Shown in pieces: positions 8,309 through 16,775 of a stretch of 64,000 bases of DNA. The stretch is taken from NCBI GenBank assembly GCA_020632955.1, contig JACKEO010000017.1:1-64000 (forward strand), in the 5' to 3' direction. A program made the translations under genes and the position numbers. The DNA is from Alphaproteobacteria bacterium (GTDB lineage Bacteria; Myxococcota_A; UBA796; GCA-2862545). The notes beneath the pieces are model-generated. The model saw nothing but the letters and a program-made list of their open reading frames with translations, was not told where the DNA came from and ran no database searches. The first letter of the stretch is position 1, and every line of letters begins with the position of its first letter.

Positions 8309-9031
8309 TCAGCGCGTCCCGCGCGGGAGCGTCGCCGGCAGCTCCTCGGGGGCCGGCGACGCTCCCCAGACGGCCAGCCACAGCCCGCCGCCGAGCACCA
8401 CGAGGCTGAACAGACCGCACAGCCCGCCCCACACCCAGTAGGGCAGCCACAGCACCTCGGCGATGCGGGCCACGTCGCTGGGCATGGGGCCCGCCTGGGT
8501 CTGCGCGACGGGCACGAAGAGGTAGTCGGACCGGGAGAAGACCGACAGCGAGAGCTGCACGCCGAGGAAGGCGGTGACGAAGCGCGCGCCCTCGGCCTTC
8601 AGCCGCACCACCACCGTGACGAGCACGAAGGCCAGGCCCACCACGTAGACCACGCCGAAGACGTTGCGCACCCAGATGGCCGCCACGGCGAGCAGGAAGG
8701 CCGACGCGAAGCTGAGCGCCGCACGCGAGGCCTTCGGGGACCGCGCGGCGAGGAAGCAGGCGGCCGCGACGAGGGAGGGTCCGACGAGGCCGCCGGCAGA
8801 GACCAGCGCATCGGCCAGCACGCCCTCGTTGTCGGTGTACGCGACGCCGGACGCGTCCATGTAGATCTCGAGGTGCCCGAAATGGCCGCCCAGCGCCACG
8901 GCCGTGAGGCCATGCCCCAGCTCGTGGGCCAGGGTGGACAGCCACACCAGCGGGAGCACCACCAGCTCCCCGTTCGGGATCAGGTAGAGCATCAGCGTGA
9001 GCGCTGCGCTGACGCCCAGCGCGGCCGTCAC
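8309..9031 (-). CDS. M50-family-like membrane metalloprotease
   Basis: This encodes 240 residues, mostly hydrophobic, with about six predicted membrane helices. The zinc-binding motif H-E-L-G-H is at residues 36-40, inside a helix as in site-2 proteases (M50B-like), and is followed by a conserved-looking G-H-F-G-H-L-E-I-Y. A second ligand motif (an NxxPxxxxDG element) is not obvious, so activity is likely but unproven. The GTG at 9031 overlaps the upstream stop as GTGA, the pattern used throughout this window; a GTG at 9055 is an alternative. Family members with this short layout are widespread but poorly characterised. Confidence 0.75.
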   Translation of the reverse strand: MTAALGVSAALTLMLYLIPNGELVVLPLVWLSTLAHELGHGLTAVALGGHFGHLEIYMDASGVAYTDNEGVLADALVSAGGLVGPSLVAAACFLAARSPKASRAALSFASAFLLAVAAIWVRNVFGVVYVVGLAFVLVTVVVRLKAEGARFVTAFLGVQLSLSVFSRSDYLFVPVAQTQAGPMPSDVARIAEVLWLPYWVWGGLCGLFSLVVLGGGLWLAVWGASPAPEELPATLPRGTR

Positions 9032-9711
9032 TCCTCGATCGAGCCGCCGGACCACGCCACCAGGGGCGCGATCGTCACGAAGGCCCCGCCCTGGGCCGTC
9101 TCCACCACCACGTAGGCCTCCGGGCGTCCCGCGCGGGCGGGCACCTTGAACACGCGCGCCGGGTGGGCTCCCGTGAAGCTCCACCCCATCTCCTCGCGCT
9201 GGAGCGTCCAGGTCTTCTCCGGGGGGATGTCGAGGTAATCGGCCAGACCTTGCGGTATTTCGATCGCTTCCAACGTGCCCTTCGCGGCCTTCGCCGTGTC
9301 GCCGAGGATGCGGCCGAGGGCGAGGCGCTCGGACGGCTGGGAGGGCCGCAGGGCACCGACGAACACGCCGTCGGCCGACAGCGTCACGCGGGCGAGGGAC
9401 TCGCTCTCGATCGAGCCGTCGGCGATCGTGCGGCTGTTGCGGACCACGATCGTGACGCCCAGCCAGGTCTCGGGCACGGTGGGCACGGGGAAGGCCTCGC
9501 CCGGGAGATCCGCCAGGTCGCAGACGTAGCGCACCGCCTCGGTGGTGCAGTCCACCTCGCGGGTGACGCGGGCCGCGAGCTCGACCGCGAAGTCGAGCGG
9601 ATCGGCGGGCGCGAGGTCGACCTCGGGGGCGACCGGCTCCTCCGTCGCGGGGGACGGGGACGGAGCACCGCCTCCGCAGGCGAGCAGGCCGGCCAGCAGC
9701 CAGGGCGACAC
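9028..9711 (-). CDS. Lipoprotein of unknown function
   Basis: This encodes 227 residues. A GTG start at 9711 follows AAGGAGGT closely and gives a short lipoprotein signal (L-A-G-L-L-A-C, with the lipidated Cys at 12). A Pro/Ala/Ser-rich linker follows, then a compact domain with one cysteine pair (C near 55 and C near 63, in D-C-T-T-E-A and Y-V-C-D-L-A). A stretch around G-V-T-I-V-V-R-N-S looks like a beta strand. It is coupled to the M50-like gene by GTGA and lies 10 bases after xseA. It may be an envelope partner or substrate of the M50-like protease, but this is inference from position only. Confidence 0.75.
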   Translation of the reverse strand: MSPWLLAGLLACGGGAPSPSPATEEPVAPEVDLAPADPLDFAVELAARVTREVDCTTEAVRYVCDLADLPGEAFPVPTVPETWLGVTIVVRNSRTIADGSIESESLARVTLSADGVFVGALRPSQPSERLALGRILGDTAKAAKGTLEAIEIPQGLADYLDIPPEKTWTLQREEMGWSFTGAHPARVFKVPARAGRPEAYVVVETAQGGAFVTIAPLVAWSGGSIEE

Positions 9712-9721
9712 GGGACCTCCT

Positions 9722-11059
9722 TCAGCCGTCGGACCGCTCCCTATCGTCCACGGCCTCGGCGTCGACCACCGCGCCGAAGCTGCCGTCGCGCAGGCGCACC
9801 GACACGCGGTCGCCGGCACGCACGGCCGCCGCCGAGCTGACCGCGCCGTCCGGCCCCACCACCACGGCGTAGCCTCGCTCCAGCACCCGCTGGGGCGACA
9901 GGGCCTCCACCTGGGCGAGCGAACGCGCCACGGCCGCCCGTCGGTCACGCAGGAGCTGCTGCACCGCGAGGGCGAGCCGTCGACGGAGGGCCTCGGTCTC
10001 GTGGCGACCGCCCGGGGGCACGCGCCGCCAGGCCGCGAGGGCCCGCCCCTCCAGCGCGCGCAGCTCGGCCCGGCGCGCGGGCAGGCGTCGGGCGATCACG
10101 GCCGCCGCGCGGGCCACCAGCTCGTCGGCGCGGCGCCGCACCTGGGCCAGCCGCTCGGCGGGGTGCCGCAGGCGGCCCTGCACCCGCACGAGCTCGCGTC
10201 GTCCGTCACGCAGGCGTCGCGCCACGGCGGCCTCCAGCGCGAGCGCCCCCTCGTCCACGCGCTGCCGGAGCACGCCGCCGTCGGGCAGCACGAGCACGGC
10301 GGCCGCGGTGGGGGTGGGCGCCACGGCGTCGGCGACGAGGTCGGCCAGCGTGGTGTCGATCTGGTGGCCCACCGCGCTCACCACCGGCACCGGGCAGTGG
10401 GCCAGGTAGCGGGCCAGCCCCTCGTCCTGGAAGGCGCGGAGGTCCTCCTTCGACCCGCCGCCGCGGGTGACGACGATCACCTCGCACCGGCCGTCGTCCA
10501 CCAGCAGCTCCACGGCCTGCACGATCGAGGCGGGCGCGCGCTCGCCCTGCACCTGGCAGCCCGCGAGGAGGATGCGCGTGGCCGGGTGACGCTCCCGGCT
10601 CACCTCGAGGAAGTCCTGCAGGGCCGCGCCGGTGAGCGAGGTCGCCACGCCCACCACCCGCGGGTGGGCGGGCAGCGGTCGCTTGCGGCGCGGTTCGAGC
10701 AGGCCGTCGGCCTCCAGCCGGGCCTTGCGTCGGGCGAGCTCGGCCGCCCAGGCCCCCTCCCCCGCCGGCGCGATGCCGTGCACGTAGAGCTGGTAGGCGC
10801 CCTTCCCGCCGTACACCCCGAGCCGCCCGCGACACACCACCCGCTCGTCGCGCTTCGGCCGGTGATCCAGCGACCGCCAGGTGTCGGCCCAGCACACGGC
10901 GGCGAGGGCGGCGTCGCCGTCGCGCAGCGTGAGGTAGGCGTGGCCCGACCCCGCCACGGTGAGGTTGCTCACCTCCCCCTCCACCTCCAGCGCCGGGTAG
11001 CGGGCCGACAGCAGCGTGGTGAGCTCCTGCGTGAGCTGCCGCACGGTGACCCGCCTCAC
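9722..11059 (-). CDS. xseA: Exodeoxyribonuclease VII large subunit
   Basis: This encodes 445 residues, close to the usual 440-460. Exonuclease VII degrades single-stranded DNA from both ends into oligonucleotides. The N-terminal OB-fold is evident (T-V-R-Q-L-T-Q-E-L-T, then V-E-G-E-V-S-N-L and Y-L-T-L-R-D-G). The catalytic core has V-V-T-R-G-G-G-S-K-E-D-L near residue 195 and S-A-V-G-H-Q-I-D-T-T-L-A-D near 230, equivalent to the G-H-E-x-D motif with Gln in place of Glu. A long charged helical region precedes the C-terminal V-L-E-R-G-Y-A-V-V segment. The start GTG at 11059 overlaps the upstream stop. The small subunit gene xseB is not adjacent. Confidence 0.95.
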   Translation of the reverse strand: MRRVTVRQLTQELTTLLSARYPALEVEGEVSNLTVAGSGHAYLTLRDGDAALAAVCWADTWRSLDHRPKRDERVVCRGRLGVYGGKGAYQLYVHGIAPAGEGAWAAELARRKARLEADGLLEPRRKRPLPAHPRVVGVATSLTGAALQDFLEVSRERHPATRILLAGCQVQGERAPASIVQAVELLVDDGRCEVIVVTRGGGSKEDLRAFQDEGLARYLAHCPVPVVSAVGHQIDTTLADLVADAVAPTPTAAAVLVLPDGGVLRQRVDEGALALEAAVARRLRDGRRELVRVQGRLRHPAERLAQVRRRADELVARAAAVIARRLPARRAELRALEGRALAAWRRVPPGGRHETEALRRRLALAVQQLLRDRRAAVARSLAQVEALSPQRVLERGYAVVVGPDGAVSSAAAVRAGDRVSVRLRDGSFGAVVDAEAVDDRERSDG

Positions 11060-12708
11060 CGCATCACCCCGAGCGCCCGCAGGACGTCGAGGCGCGCCGG
11101 TCCCAGCGCGGGCTGGGCCTCGAGGCGCCGCAGGGCCGCCAGATCCGGACCGAGGAGGCTGCGCGCCTGCTCCAGGGCCTTGGCCTGCTGGGCCGCCACG
11201 TTCCGCTCCTCGCCCGGATCCTCCGCGAGGTCGTACACCTCGGCGTCGTCGAGCGCCGGGTCGAGGACGACCTTCACCTCCTCCTGGCGCAGCCCGAGCA
11301 GGAAGCGACCGTCGCCGGCCCGCCCCACGAGCGGCGTCCACACCCCCTGGTCGCGGCGACCGTCGAGGAAGCCGAGCAGCTCGATGCCCTCGGCCTCGTC
11401 GTTCCGGTCCAGGCCCACCCAGGCCAGCACCGTGAGCGGCAGGTCCACCAGCCGCACCTGCACGTCCACCGCGGGCACACGGGGACGGCCCGGGGCGCGC
11501 AGCACCAGGGGGACGTGCACCAGGGCATCGCCGAGTCCGGCGCGGGGCGCGTCCGCCTGCCCGCCGTGGGTGCCCACCACCACCACCAGGGTGCGGTCCA
11601 GCACCTCGGCGCGCTGGAGCGCCGCGAGCACCTGGGCCACCGCGGCGTCCACCTCGGGCAGGCCCTGATCGGCGGTCTGCTCGAGGTGCACCCACGCCAC
11701 GAAGGGCAGGTGGGCGTGTCCGTCGAGCCACTGACCGAAGCGGGCCACGGTGGCCAGGGCCGGTCGGCGCACCCGCCAGGGCCCGAGCACCCGCGCCACC
11801 AGCGGCGGCCGCGCCCATGCCGGCGCCACGGCGTCGTCGAAGACCCGGAAGCCCTGGTCGAGGCCCACCCCGGTGGCCACCGCCGACGACAGGAAGGCCG
11901 CCGTGGCGTAGCCCTCCGTCTCGAGGCGCTCGACCACCGTGCGAAGGCCCGCGGGCAGCGCACGATCGTCGGCCAGGGCCGAGTGGCGCAGGGGATGCAG
12001 GCCCGTCCAGAGCGCGGCCAGCGACGGCACGGCGTCGGCGGAGGGCGCGACGGCCTGGGTGAAGGAGGTGCCCGTGGCCACGAGCTGGGCGAGCGCCCCC
12101 CCGGCGGGCAGCGGGCCGTCGGCCACCGACAGCCCGTCCACCGACACCACCACCACGTCGGGATCGCCGTCGAGGGCGAAGCTGCCGCCGGTGTCGCGGG
12201 TCTGACCCCCCAGCACCGCAAGGCCCACGCAGAGCACCGCGGCGCCCAGGGCCACCGGCAGGAAGGGCATCGTGGACCGGCCCAGCTCGCGACGGGCCAG
12301 CCAGAAGCGTGCGTTCAGCGTGAGCGTGGCCACGCCGCCCACCGGCACCAGGGCCATGGCCACCGCGGCGTTCGTGCGCCCCTCGCCCAGCAGCGCCGCG
12401 ATCCACGGCGCCAGCTCCACGGCCACGAGCCCACCGCCGGCGAGTCCGAGCTGCAGGGCCACGTTGCGGTATCCGGGCGCCTCGCGGCGCAGCGTGTGGA
12501 CCGGGCCGGCCAGCAGGCCCAGCAGGCCGCCCACCAGGGCCAGCACCAGCACCGTCACGAGCCCACGCACGAGGTCGTCCACCACGTCGGGCAGGCCCCG
12601 CGCGCCCAGCGTGCGCACGAGGGCGTCGAGTCCACCGGCGACCGCCCCCAGGGCCGCCGCCCGACCGGCCCCCCACGTCCAGCGACGTCCGATGCTCCAG
12701 CCTTCCAT
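11056..12708 (-). CDS. Membrane-anchored sulfatase-fold protein with degenerate active site
   Basis: This encodes 550 residues; the ATG at 12708 follows GAGGA by 4 bases. The first 160 residues hold about four membrane helices. The rest has the sulfatase/alkaline-phosphatase order of elements: a metal-site strand V-V-V-V-S-V-D-G-L near 180, a nucleophile region A-V-P-S-L-A-A-L-W-T-G near 225, V-V-G-T-H-G-G near 377, and the typical tail V-Y-D-L-A-E-D-P-G-E. However, the formylglycine position of the C-x-P-S-R motif is Ala and its Arg is Leu. The usual D-D metal pair is reduced to one Asp, and S-D-H-G reads G-T-H-G. It is therefore probably not a working sulfatase. It heads a coupled operon with xseA. 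Confidence 0.8.
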   Translation of the reverse strand: MEGWSIGRRWTWGAGRAAALGAVAGGLDALVRTLGARGLPDVVDDLVRGLVTVLVLALVGGLLGLLAGPVHTLRREAPGYRNVALQLGLAGGGLVAVELAPWIAALLGEGRTNAAVAMALVPVGGVATLTLNARFWLARRELGRSTMPFLPVALGAAVLCVGLAVLGGQTRDTGGSFALDGDPDVVVVSVDGLSVADGPLPAGGALAQLVATGTSFTQAVAPSADAVPSLAALWTGLHPLRHSALADDRALPAGLRTVVERLETEGYATAAFLSSAVATGVGLDQGFRVFDDAVAPAWARPPLVARVLGPWRVRRPALATVARFGQWLDGHAHLPFVAWVHLEQTADQGLPEVDAAVAQVLAALQRAEVLDRTLVVVVGTHGGQADAPRAGLGDALVHVPLVLRAPGRPRVPAVDVQVRLVDLPLTVLAWVGLDRNDEAEGIELLGFLDGRRDQGVWTPLVGRAGDGRFLLGLRQEEVKVVLDPALDDAEVYDLAEDPGEERNVAAQQAKALEQARSLLGPDLAALRRLEAQPALGPARLDVLRALGVMR

Positions 12709-12787
12709 GCGCTCCTCGGACGGGCCCCTGGCGCACGCGCCGGTGCCCGCGGTCGACCCGCCCGATAGCCCGCCGGGGGAGGTGCCG

Positions 12788-13798
12788 ATGGCCAGCGAGG
12801 CAGCAGAGCGCACGATGGAGGCGATCGTCGTGGAGGACGGCGTCTGCGTGCTGCGCCGGGTGCCCGCACCCGCGCTGCCGCCGGGGTGCGTGCGCATCTC
12901 CGTGCGCGCCGCCGGCGTGAACCGCGCCGACCTCGCGCAGAAGGCCGGGCGCTACCCACCCCCGCCCGGCGCCAGCCCGATCCTCGGGCTGGAGGTGAGC
13001 GGCGTGGTGACGGAGGTGGCCGACGGCGTGGAGCCCTGGCGCCCCGGCGACCCGGTCTGCGCCCTGCTGGCCGGCGGGGGCTACGCCACCGAGGTGGTGG
13101 TGGACGCCCGCCACGTGCTGCCGCTTCCTCCCGGGGTGGACCACGTGGGCGCCGCGGCGGTGGTGGAGGTCTTCGCCACCGCCTGGCTGAACCTGCAGGG
13201 CGAGGGTGGACTGGAGGGCCGGACGGGCGCCCGCGTGCTGCTGCACGCCGGGGCGAGCGGCGTGGGCACGGCCGCCATCCAGCTCTGCCGGGTGCTGGGG
13301 CACGAGAGCTTCGTGGTGGTGGGCAGCGACGAGAAGCTCGCGCAGTGCCTCGCCCTCGGCGCCAGCGGCGGCGCCAACCGGCACGCAGGACCCTGGCTTC
13401 CGCACGCACGGGCGTGGCGGGCGGACGGGGTCGACCTGGTGCTCGATCCGGTGGGGGCCGACACGCTCGCCGACGACCTCGAGGTGCTCGGCACCGACGG
13501 GGTGCTCGTGGTGATCGGCCTGCTGTCGGGACGCCAGGCGCCGCTCGACCTCGGGCGCCTGCTCGTGAAGCGTCTGCGCATCCAGGGCTCCACGCTGCGC
13601 AGCCGCTCCGATGCCTTCAAGGCCGAGCTGGTGGCCACGCTCCGCGCCCGGGTGTGGCCCCACTTCCTCGACGGCACCCTGCGCCCCCTCGTGCACGCCA
13701 CCTTCCCGCTGGCCGAGGCCGAGGCCGCCCACGCCCTCCTCGCGTCGAACGCCACCACCGGCGCGCTGGTGCTCGAGGTGCCGCTCCGCGGACGCTGA
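12788..13798 (+). CDS. NAD(P)H:quinone oxidoreductase, zinc-independent MDR family
   Basis: This encodes 336 residues; GGGGGAGGT lies just before the ATG at 12788. The N-terminal GroES-like domain has V-R-A-A-G-V-N-R-A-D-L (motif of quinone oxidoreductases) and G-L-E-V-S-G-V-V. The Rossmann domain has H-A-G-A-S-G-V-G-T-A-A near residue 152, the NADPH-binding turn A-x-x-G-V-G. Zinc-binding residues of alcohol dehydrogenases are absent. It most resembles the PIG3-type branch. Such enzymes reduce quinones or conjugated ketones in the cytoplasm. It is divergent from the sulfatase-fold gene with an 79-base gap that contains a TA-rich GATAG (12764-12768). Confidence 0.9.
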   Translation: MASEAAERTMEAIVVEDGVCVLRRVPAPALPPGCVRISVRAAGVNRADLAQKAGRYPPPPGASPILGLEVSGVVTEVADGVEPWRPGDPVCALLAGGGYATEVVVDARHVLPLPPGVDHVGAAAVVEVFATAWLNLQGEGGLEGRTGARVLLHAGASGVGTAAIQLCRVLGHESFVVVGSDEKLAQCLALGASGGANRHAGPWLPHARAWRADGVDLVLDPVGADTLADDLEVLGTDGVLVVIGLLSGRQAPLDLGRLLVKRLRIQGSTLRSRSDAFKAELVATLRARVWPHFLDGTLRPLVHATFPLAEAEAAHALLASNATTGALVLEVPLRGR

Positions 13799-14145
13799 CC
13801 CCGGCCCCCGAGGGGGCGGCGGCGGAGCGCCCCCCGGTGCTCCGCCGCCGCTGCCTCGAGCCGCCGGACCCTCCCCCCGGAGGTCTCGGCGCGTCCCGAG
13901 GCGCGACCGCCGGCCACGCCCCCCAGCGTGACCTGCGGCCGCGGGGCCCTCGTGGCCCCGGAGGAGGGAGTCGCCTCCCACCTCCCGTCCAGTTGCCCGG
14001 ACGAACGCACACCAGCAGACCGCGTGCCAGTCGAGGATCGACTTTCTACCGTGCGTCGACGCGGAAGCATGTCCAGGATCCGTACTCTTCACGACCGGTT
14101 TCCGGACAGCTCGGTGAACCGCGCACGCCGGGGTAGGGGCAGTCC
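13799..14145. other. Gene-free stretch of 347 bases
   Basis: Apart from the hairpin at 13816-13851, I see no gene or recognised RNA. The open frames here lack ribosome sites and family-like sequence. Near the right end, GGGGTAGGGG (about 14131-14140) is the kind of TA-containing element seen before other operons in this window and may be the promoter of the next gene. Confidence 0.4.
13816..13851 (+). terminator. Strong GC hairpin after the quinone oxidoreductase gene
   Basis: GCGGCGGCGGAGC (13816-13828) pairs perfectly with GCTCCGCCGCCGC (13839-13851) around a 10-base C/G-rich loop, 17 bases after the stop codon. No T-run follows, so it may act with Rho or as a 3'-end stabiliser instead of as a classical intrinsic terminator. 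Confidence 0.5.
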
Positions 14146-15117
14146 ATGTGGTGGCTGCTCGCGAGCTCGCTGGCCCTCGGGGCCGAGGGATGGGACTGGC
14201 GCTTCGAGCTCGGCGGCGAGCTCGACGCCCGCCCCAACGCCATCGTCGAGGTGGGCGCCCGCAAGGGAGACGTGGCGCTGGAGCTGCTCACCAGCCACCT
14301 CCGCGCGAGCTGGACCCCCAGCTGGTCGAACGGCAAGGCCTGGATCAGCGTGGACGTGGAGCCCGGCACGGCCGGGATGTTCTTCGAGCGCTGGGTGGAC
14401 GGCGAGCCCCGCGGCGACCTGTCCACGCTGGCCTTCGCGGCCGGCGCCACAGGCGGGGTGCAGCGCTTCCTGCCGCTGGGCTTCTACGTGGGGCTCGAGG
14501 GGCAGTCCTCCTTCTGGTGGTTCGTGGGCCTGCCCGACGTGCGGCCCGAGGACGTGCCGACGGCCCGCCCCTTCCACACCGCCGACGCCGTGGTGGGCTT
14601 CCACCGGCCCTGGCTGCAGGTGTGGGTGCGCGGCGGGGTCGACTGGACGGGCGGCGCCCCCTCCCCCCACGTCGAGGGTCGCCTGGCCACCGACATCCCC
14701 CTGGTCGCGCGCCCCCTGCTCGTGGTGCACACCGGCTGGGCCGACGCCACCGACGAGGTCAGCCGCACGCGCGTGGGCGGCAACAACCCCTACAGCATCC
14801 CCCTGGCGGGGGCGTCCTGGGCCGAGTTCTGGGCCGAGGACTACCTGGCGATCCGCCTGGGCGTGGAGGGCGGACCGGTCCACGCCGAGCGCAACGCCTG
14901 GCGCGTGCGCCTCGCCGCCGACGTGGTCTGGGCCGACGCGATCCAGGGCCTGGGCTTCGGCACCACCGCCGGCTTCGGCCTCGTCGACCGTGGCCGCTTC
15001 GTGGAGGCGGCGGTGGGCTGGGCGCCGTGGCTGCGCAGCCCCGGCCAGCCCCTCGCCCTGTCGGCGTGGGTGCGGGCGGGGGTCACCTGGGGCAAGGGCC
15101 TCAAGCCCCGCACCTGA
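14146..15117 (+). CDS. Predicted outer-membrane beta-barrel-like protein
   Basis: This encodes 323 residues. A short signal peptide (M-W-W-L-L-A-S-S-L-A-L-G-A-E) is followed by many amphipathic strands rich in Trp, Tyr and Phe, such as W-R-F-E-L-G-G-E-L, A-W-I-S-V-D-V and F-Y-V-G-L-E-G. The last segment, L-A-L-S-A-W-V-R-A-G-V-T-W, looks like a closing barrel strand, though the protein ends K-P-R-T and not with the usual terminal Phe. There are no cysteines and no catalytic motif. It stands alone on the plus strand, and prfC converges on it with an 18-base gap. The family is not recognised. Confidence 0.65.
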   Translation: MWWLLASSLALGAEGWDWRFELGGELDARPNAIVEVGARKGDVALELLTSHLRASWTPSWSNGKAWISVDVEPGTAGMFFERWVDGEPRGDLSTLAFAAGATGGVQRFLPLGFYVGLEGQSSFWWFVGLPDVRPEDVPTARPFHTADAVVGFHRPWLQVWVRGGVDWTGGAPSPHVEGRLATDIPLVARPLLVVHTGWADATDEVSRTRVGGNNPYSIPLAGASWAEFWAEDYLAIRLGVEGGPVHAERNAWRVRLAADVVWADAIQGLGFGTTAGFGLVDRGRFVEAAVGWAPWLRSPGQPLALSAWVRAGVTWGKGLKPRT

Positions 15118-15135
15118 TCGCGCCCCATGCCCGGG

Positions 15136-16734
15136 TCAGCTCCCCGGCACCTCGAGAGGGCTCGTGTCGAGCAGCTCCAGGTCCTTGTGCTCGTTCGTGG
15201 CGTAGGCCAGCGACCATGGCGTGTTCGCCAGCACCACGGGCCGCCCGTCGCGGTCCTCCACCACCAGGTAGTCCGAGCGCTGCTTCATCCAGTCCACGAC
15301 GGACTCGGGCGCCACCACCCAGCGGGCCACGCGGAAGGGCTGGCCCTCGAGCTCGGCCTTCACGTTGTACTCGTTGCGCAGGCGCTCCTTGAGCACCTCG
15401 AACTGCAGCTGGCCCACGGCACCCAGGTAGGGATCGACCGCCCCCAGGCCCTCGCGGAAGAAGAGCTGCACCGTGCCTTCCTGAGCGAGCTGCACGAGGC
15501 CGTTCTGCAGGTGCTTGCGGCGCGTGGGGTCCTTGAGGATCACGCGGCTGAACAGCTCCGGCGCGAAGCGCGGGATGCCCTGGAAGGTGACGGGCGCGCC
15601 CGCGTACAGGGTGTCGCCGATGCGCAGCTCGCCGGGATCGTACAGGCCGACGATGTCGCCGGGCACGGCGTCGTCCACGATCGAGCGCTCCGACGCCATG
15701 AAGGTGTGGGGCTTCGACAGCTTCAGCGTCTTGCCCGTGCGCGCGACCACCACCTCCATGCCGCGCTCGAAGGCCCCCGACACCACCCGCAGGAAGGCGA
15801 TGCGGTCGCGGTGCTTCGGGTTCATGTTCGCCTGGATCTTGAAGACGAAGCCCGAGAAGTCGGGGTCGGAGGGCGCCCGCTCCCCCGTGACCGCCACGCG
15901 GGGGCGCGGCGGGGGCGCGTGCTCCACCAGGGCGTCGAGCAGCGGCTGGACGCCGAAGTTCGTCATCGCCGAGCCGAAGAAGAAGGGCGTGACCTCGCCC
16001 GCGAGGAAGCGCTCCACCGACCAGGCGTCGCCGGCCTCCGACAGCAGCTCGTGGTCGAGGAGCAGGGTCTCGTAGGCGCGCGGTCCGAGGCGGGCCTCCA
16101 GCCCCGGATCGTCGAGGGCCATGCGGGTGACGGGCACGATCTCGGTGCCGCCGGGCACGCGCTCGAAGAGCAGCACCTCGTCGGTGAGCCGGTCGAGCAC
16201 CCCCACGAACTCCGAGCCGCTGCCGATGGGCCAGTTGAGCGCGAAGGTGTCGATGCCCAGCGTCTTGCCCACCTCGTCCATCAGGTCGAGGGGCTCCTTG
16301 CCCGGACGGTCGAACTTGTTGGCGAAGGTGACCACCGGCAGCTTGCGCATGCGGCAGACCTCGAAGAGCCGCAGCGTGCGCTCCTCGACGCCCTTGGCGC
16401 TGTCCACCAGCATCACGGCGGAGTCCACGGCCGCGAGCGTGCGGTAGGTGTCCTCGCTGAAGTCGGCGTGACCTGGCGTGTCGAGCAGGTTCATCCGCCG
16501 GCCGCGGTAGTCGAACTGCAGCACCGAGCTGGTGATGGAGATGCCCTTCTCCTTCTCCATCTCCATCCAGTCCGACACGGCGTGGCGGCTGGCCTTCCGC
16601 GCCTTCACGGCGCCGGCCATGTGCAGGGCGCCGCCGTACAGCAGCAGCTTCTCCGTCAGCGTCGTCTTGCCCGCGTCGGGGTGCGAGATGATCGCGAAGG
16701 TGCGCCGGCGGGCGATCTCGGCCGCGAGGTCCAT
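15136..16734 (-). CDS. prfC: Peptide chain release factor 3
   Basis: This encodes 532 residues (E. coli RF3 has 529). This translational GTPase recycles RF1 and RF2 after termination. The GTPase motifs are all present: S-H-P-D-A-G-K-T-T (G1, 17-25), the switch region with G-I-S-I-T-S-S, D-T-P-G-H-A-D-F (G3) near 84, and N-K-F-D-R-P (G4) near 140. The C-terminal part has the RF3 segment G-A-V-G-Q-L-Q-F-E-V-L. The ATG at 16734 follows CGGAG by 6 bases. It lies 41 bases after the AlkD-like gene and is probably in the same transcript. Confidence 0.97.
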   Translation of the reverse strand: MDLAAEIARRRTFAIISHPDAGKTTLTEKLLLYGGALHMAGAVKARKASRHAVSDWMEMEKEKGISITSSVLQFDYRGRRMNLLDTPGHADFSEDTYRTLAAVDSAVMLVDSAKGVEERTLRLFEVCRMRKLPVVTFANKFDRPGKEPLDLMDEVGKTLGIDTFALNWPIGSGSEFVGVLDRLTDEVLLFERVPGGTEIVPVTRMALDDPGLEARLGPRAYETLLLDHELLSEAGDAWSVERFLAGEVTPFFFGSAMTNFGVQPLLDALVEHAPPPRPRVAVTGERAPSDPDFSGFVFKIQANMNPKHRDRIAFLRVVSGAFERGMEVVVARTGKTLKLSKPHTFMASERSIVDDAVPGDIVGLYDPGELRIGDTLYAGAPVTFQGIPRFAPELFSRVILKDPTRRKHLQNGLVQLAQEGTVQLFFREGLGAVDPYLGAVGQLQFEVLKERLRNEYNVKAELEGQPFRVARWVVAPESVVDWMKQRSDYLVVEDRDGRPVVLANTPWSLAYATNEHKDLELLDTSPLEVPGS

Positions 16735-16775
16735 GGGGGGCTCCGGGGGACGCCCCGGTAGCGCGGAGCCGCGGC

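Noticed and set aside
9722..14092. Open frame of 1456 codons ending in XseA
   Set aside because: The part upstream of 11059 is a chance extension across the sulfatase-like gene; only the XseA portion has family sequence and a coupled start.
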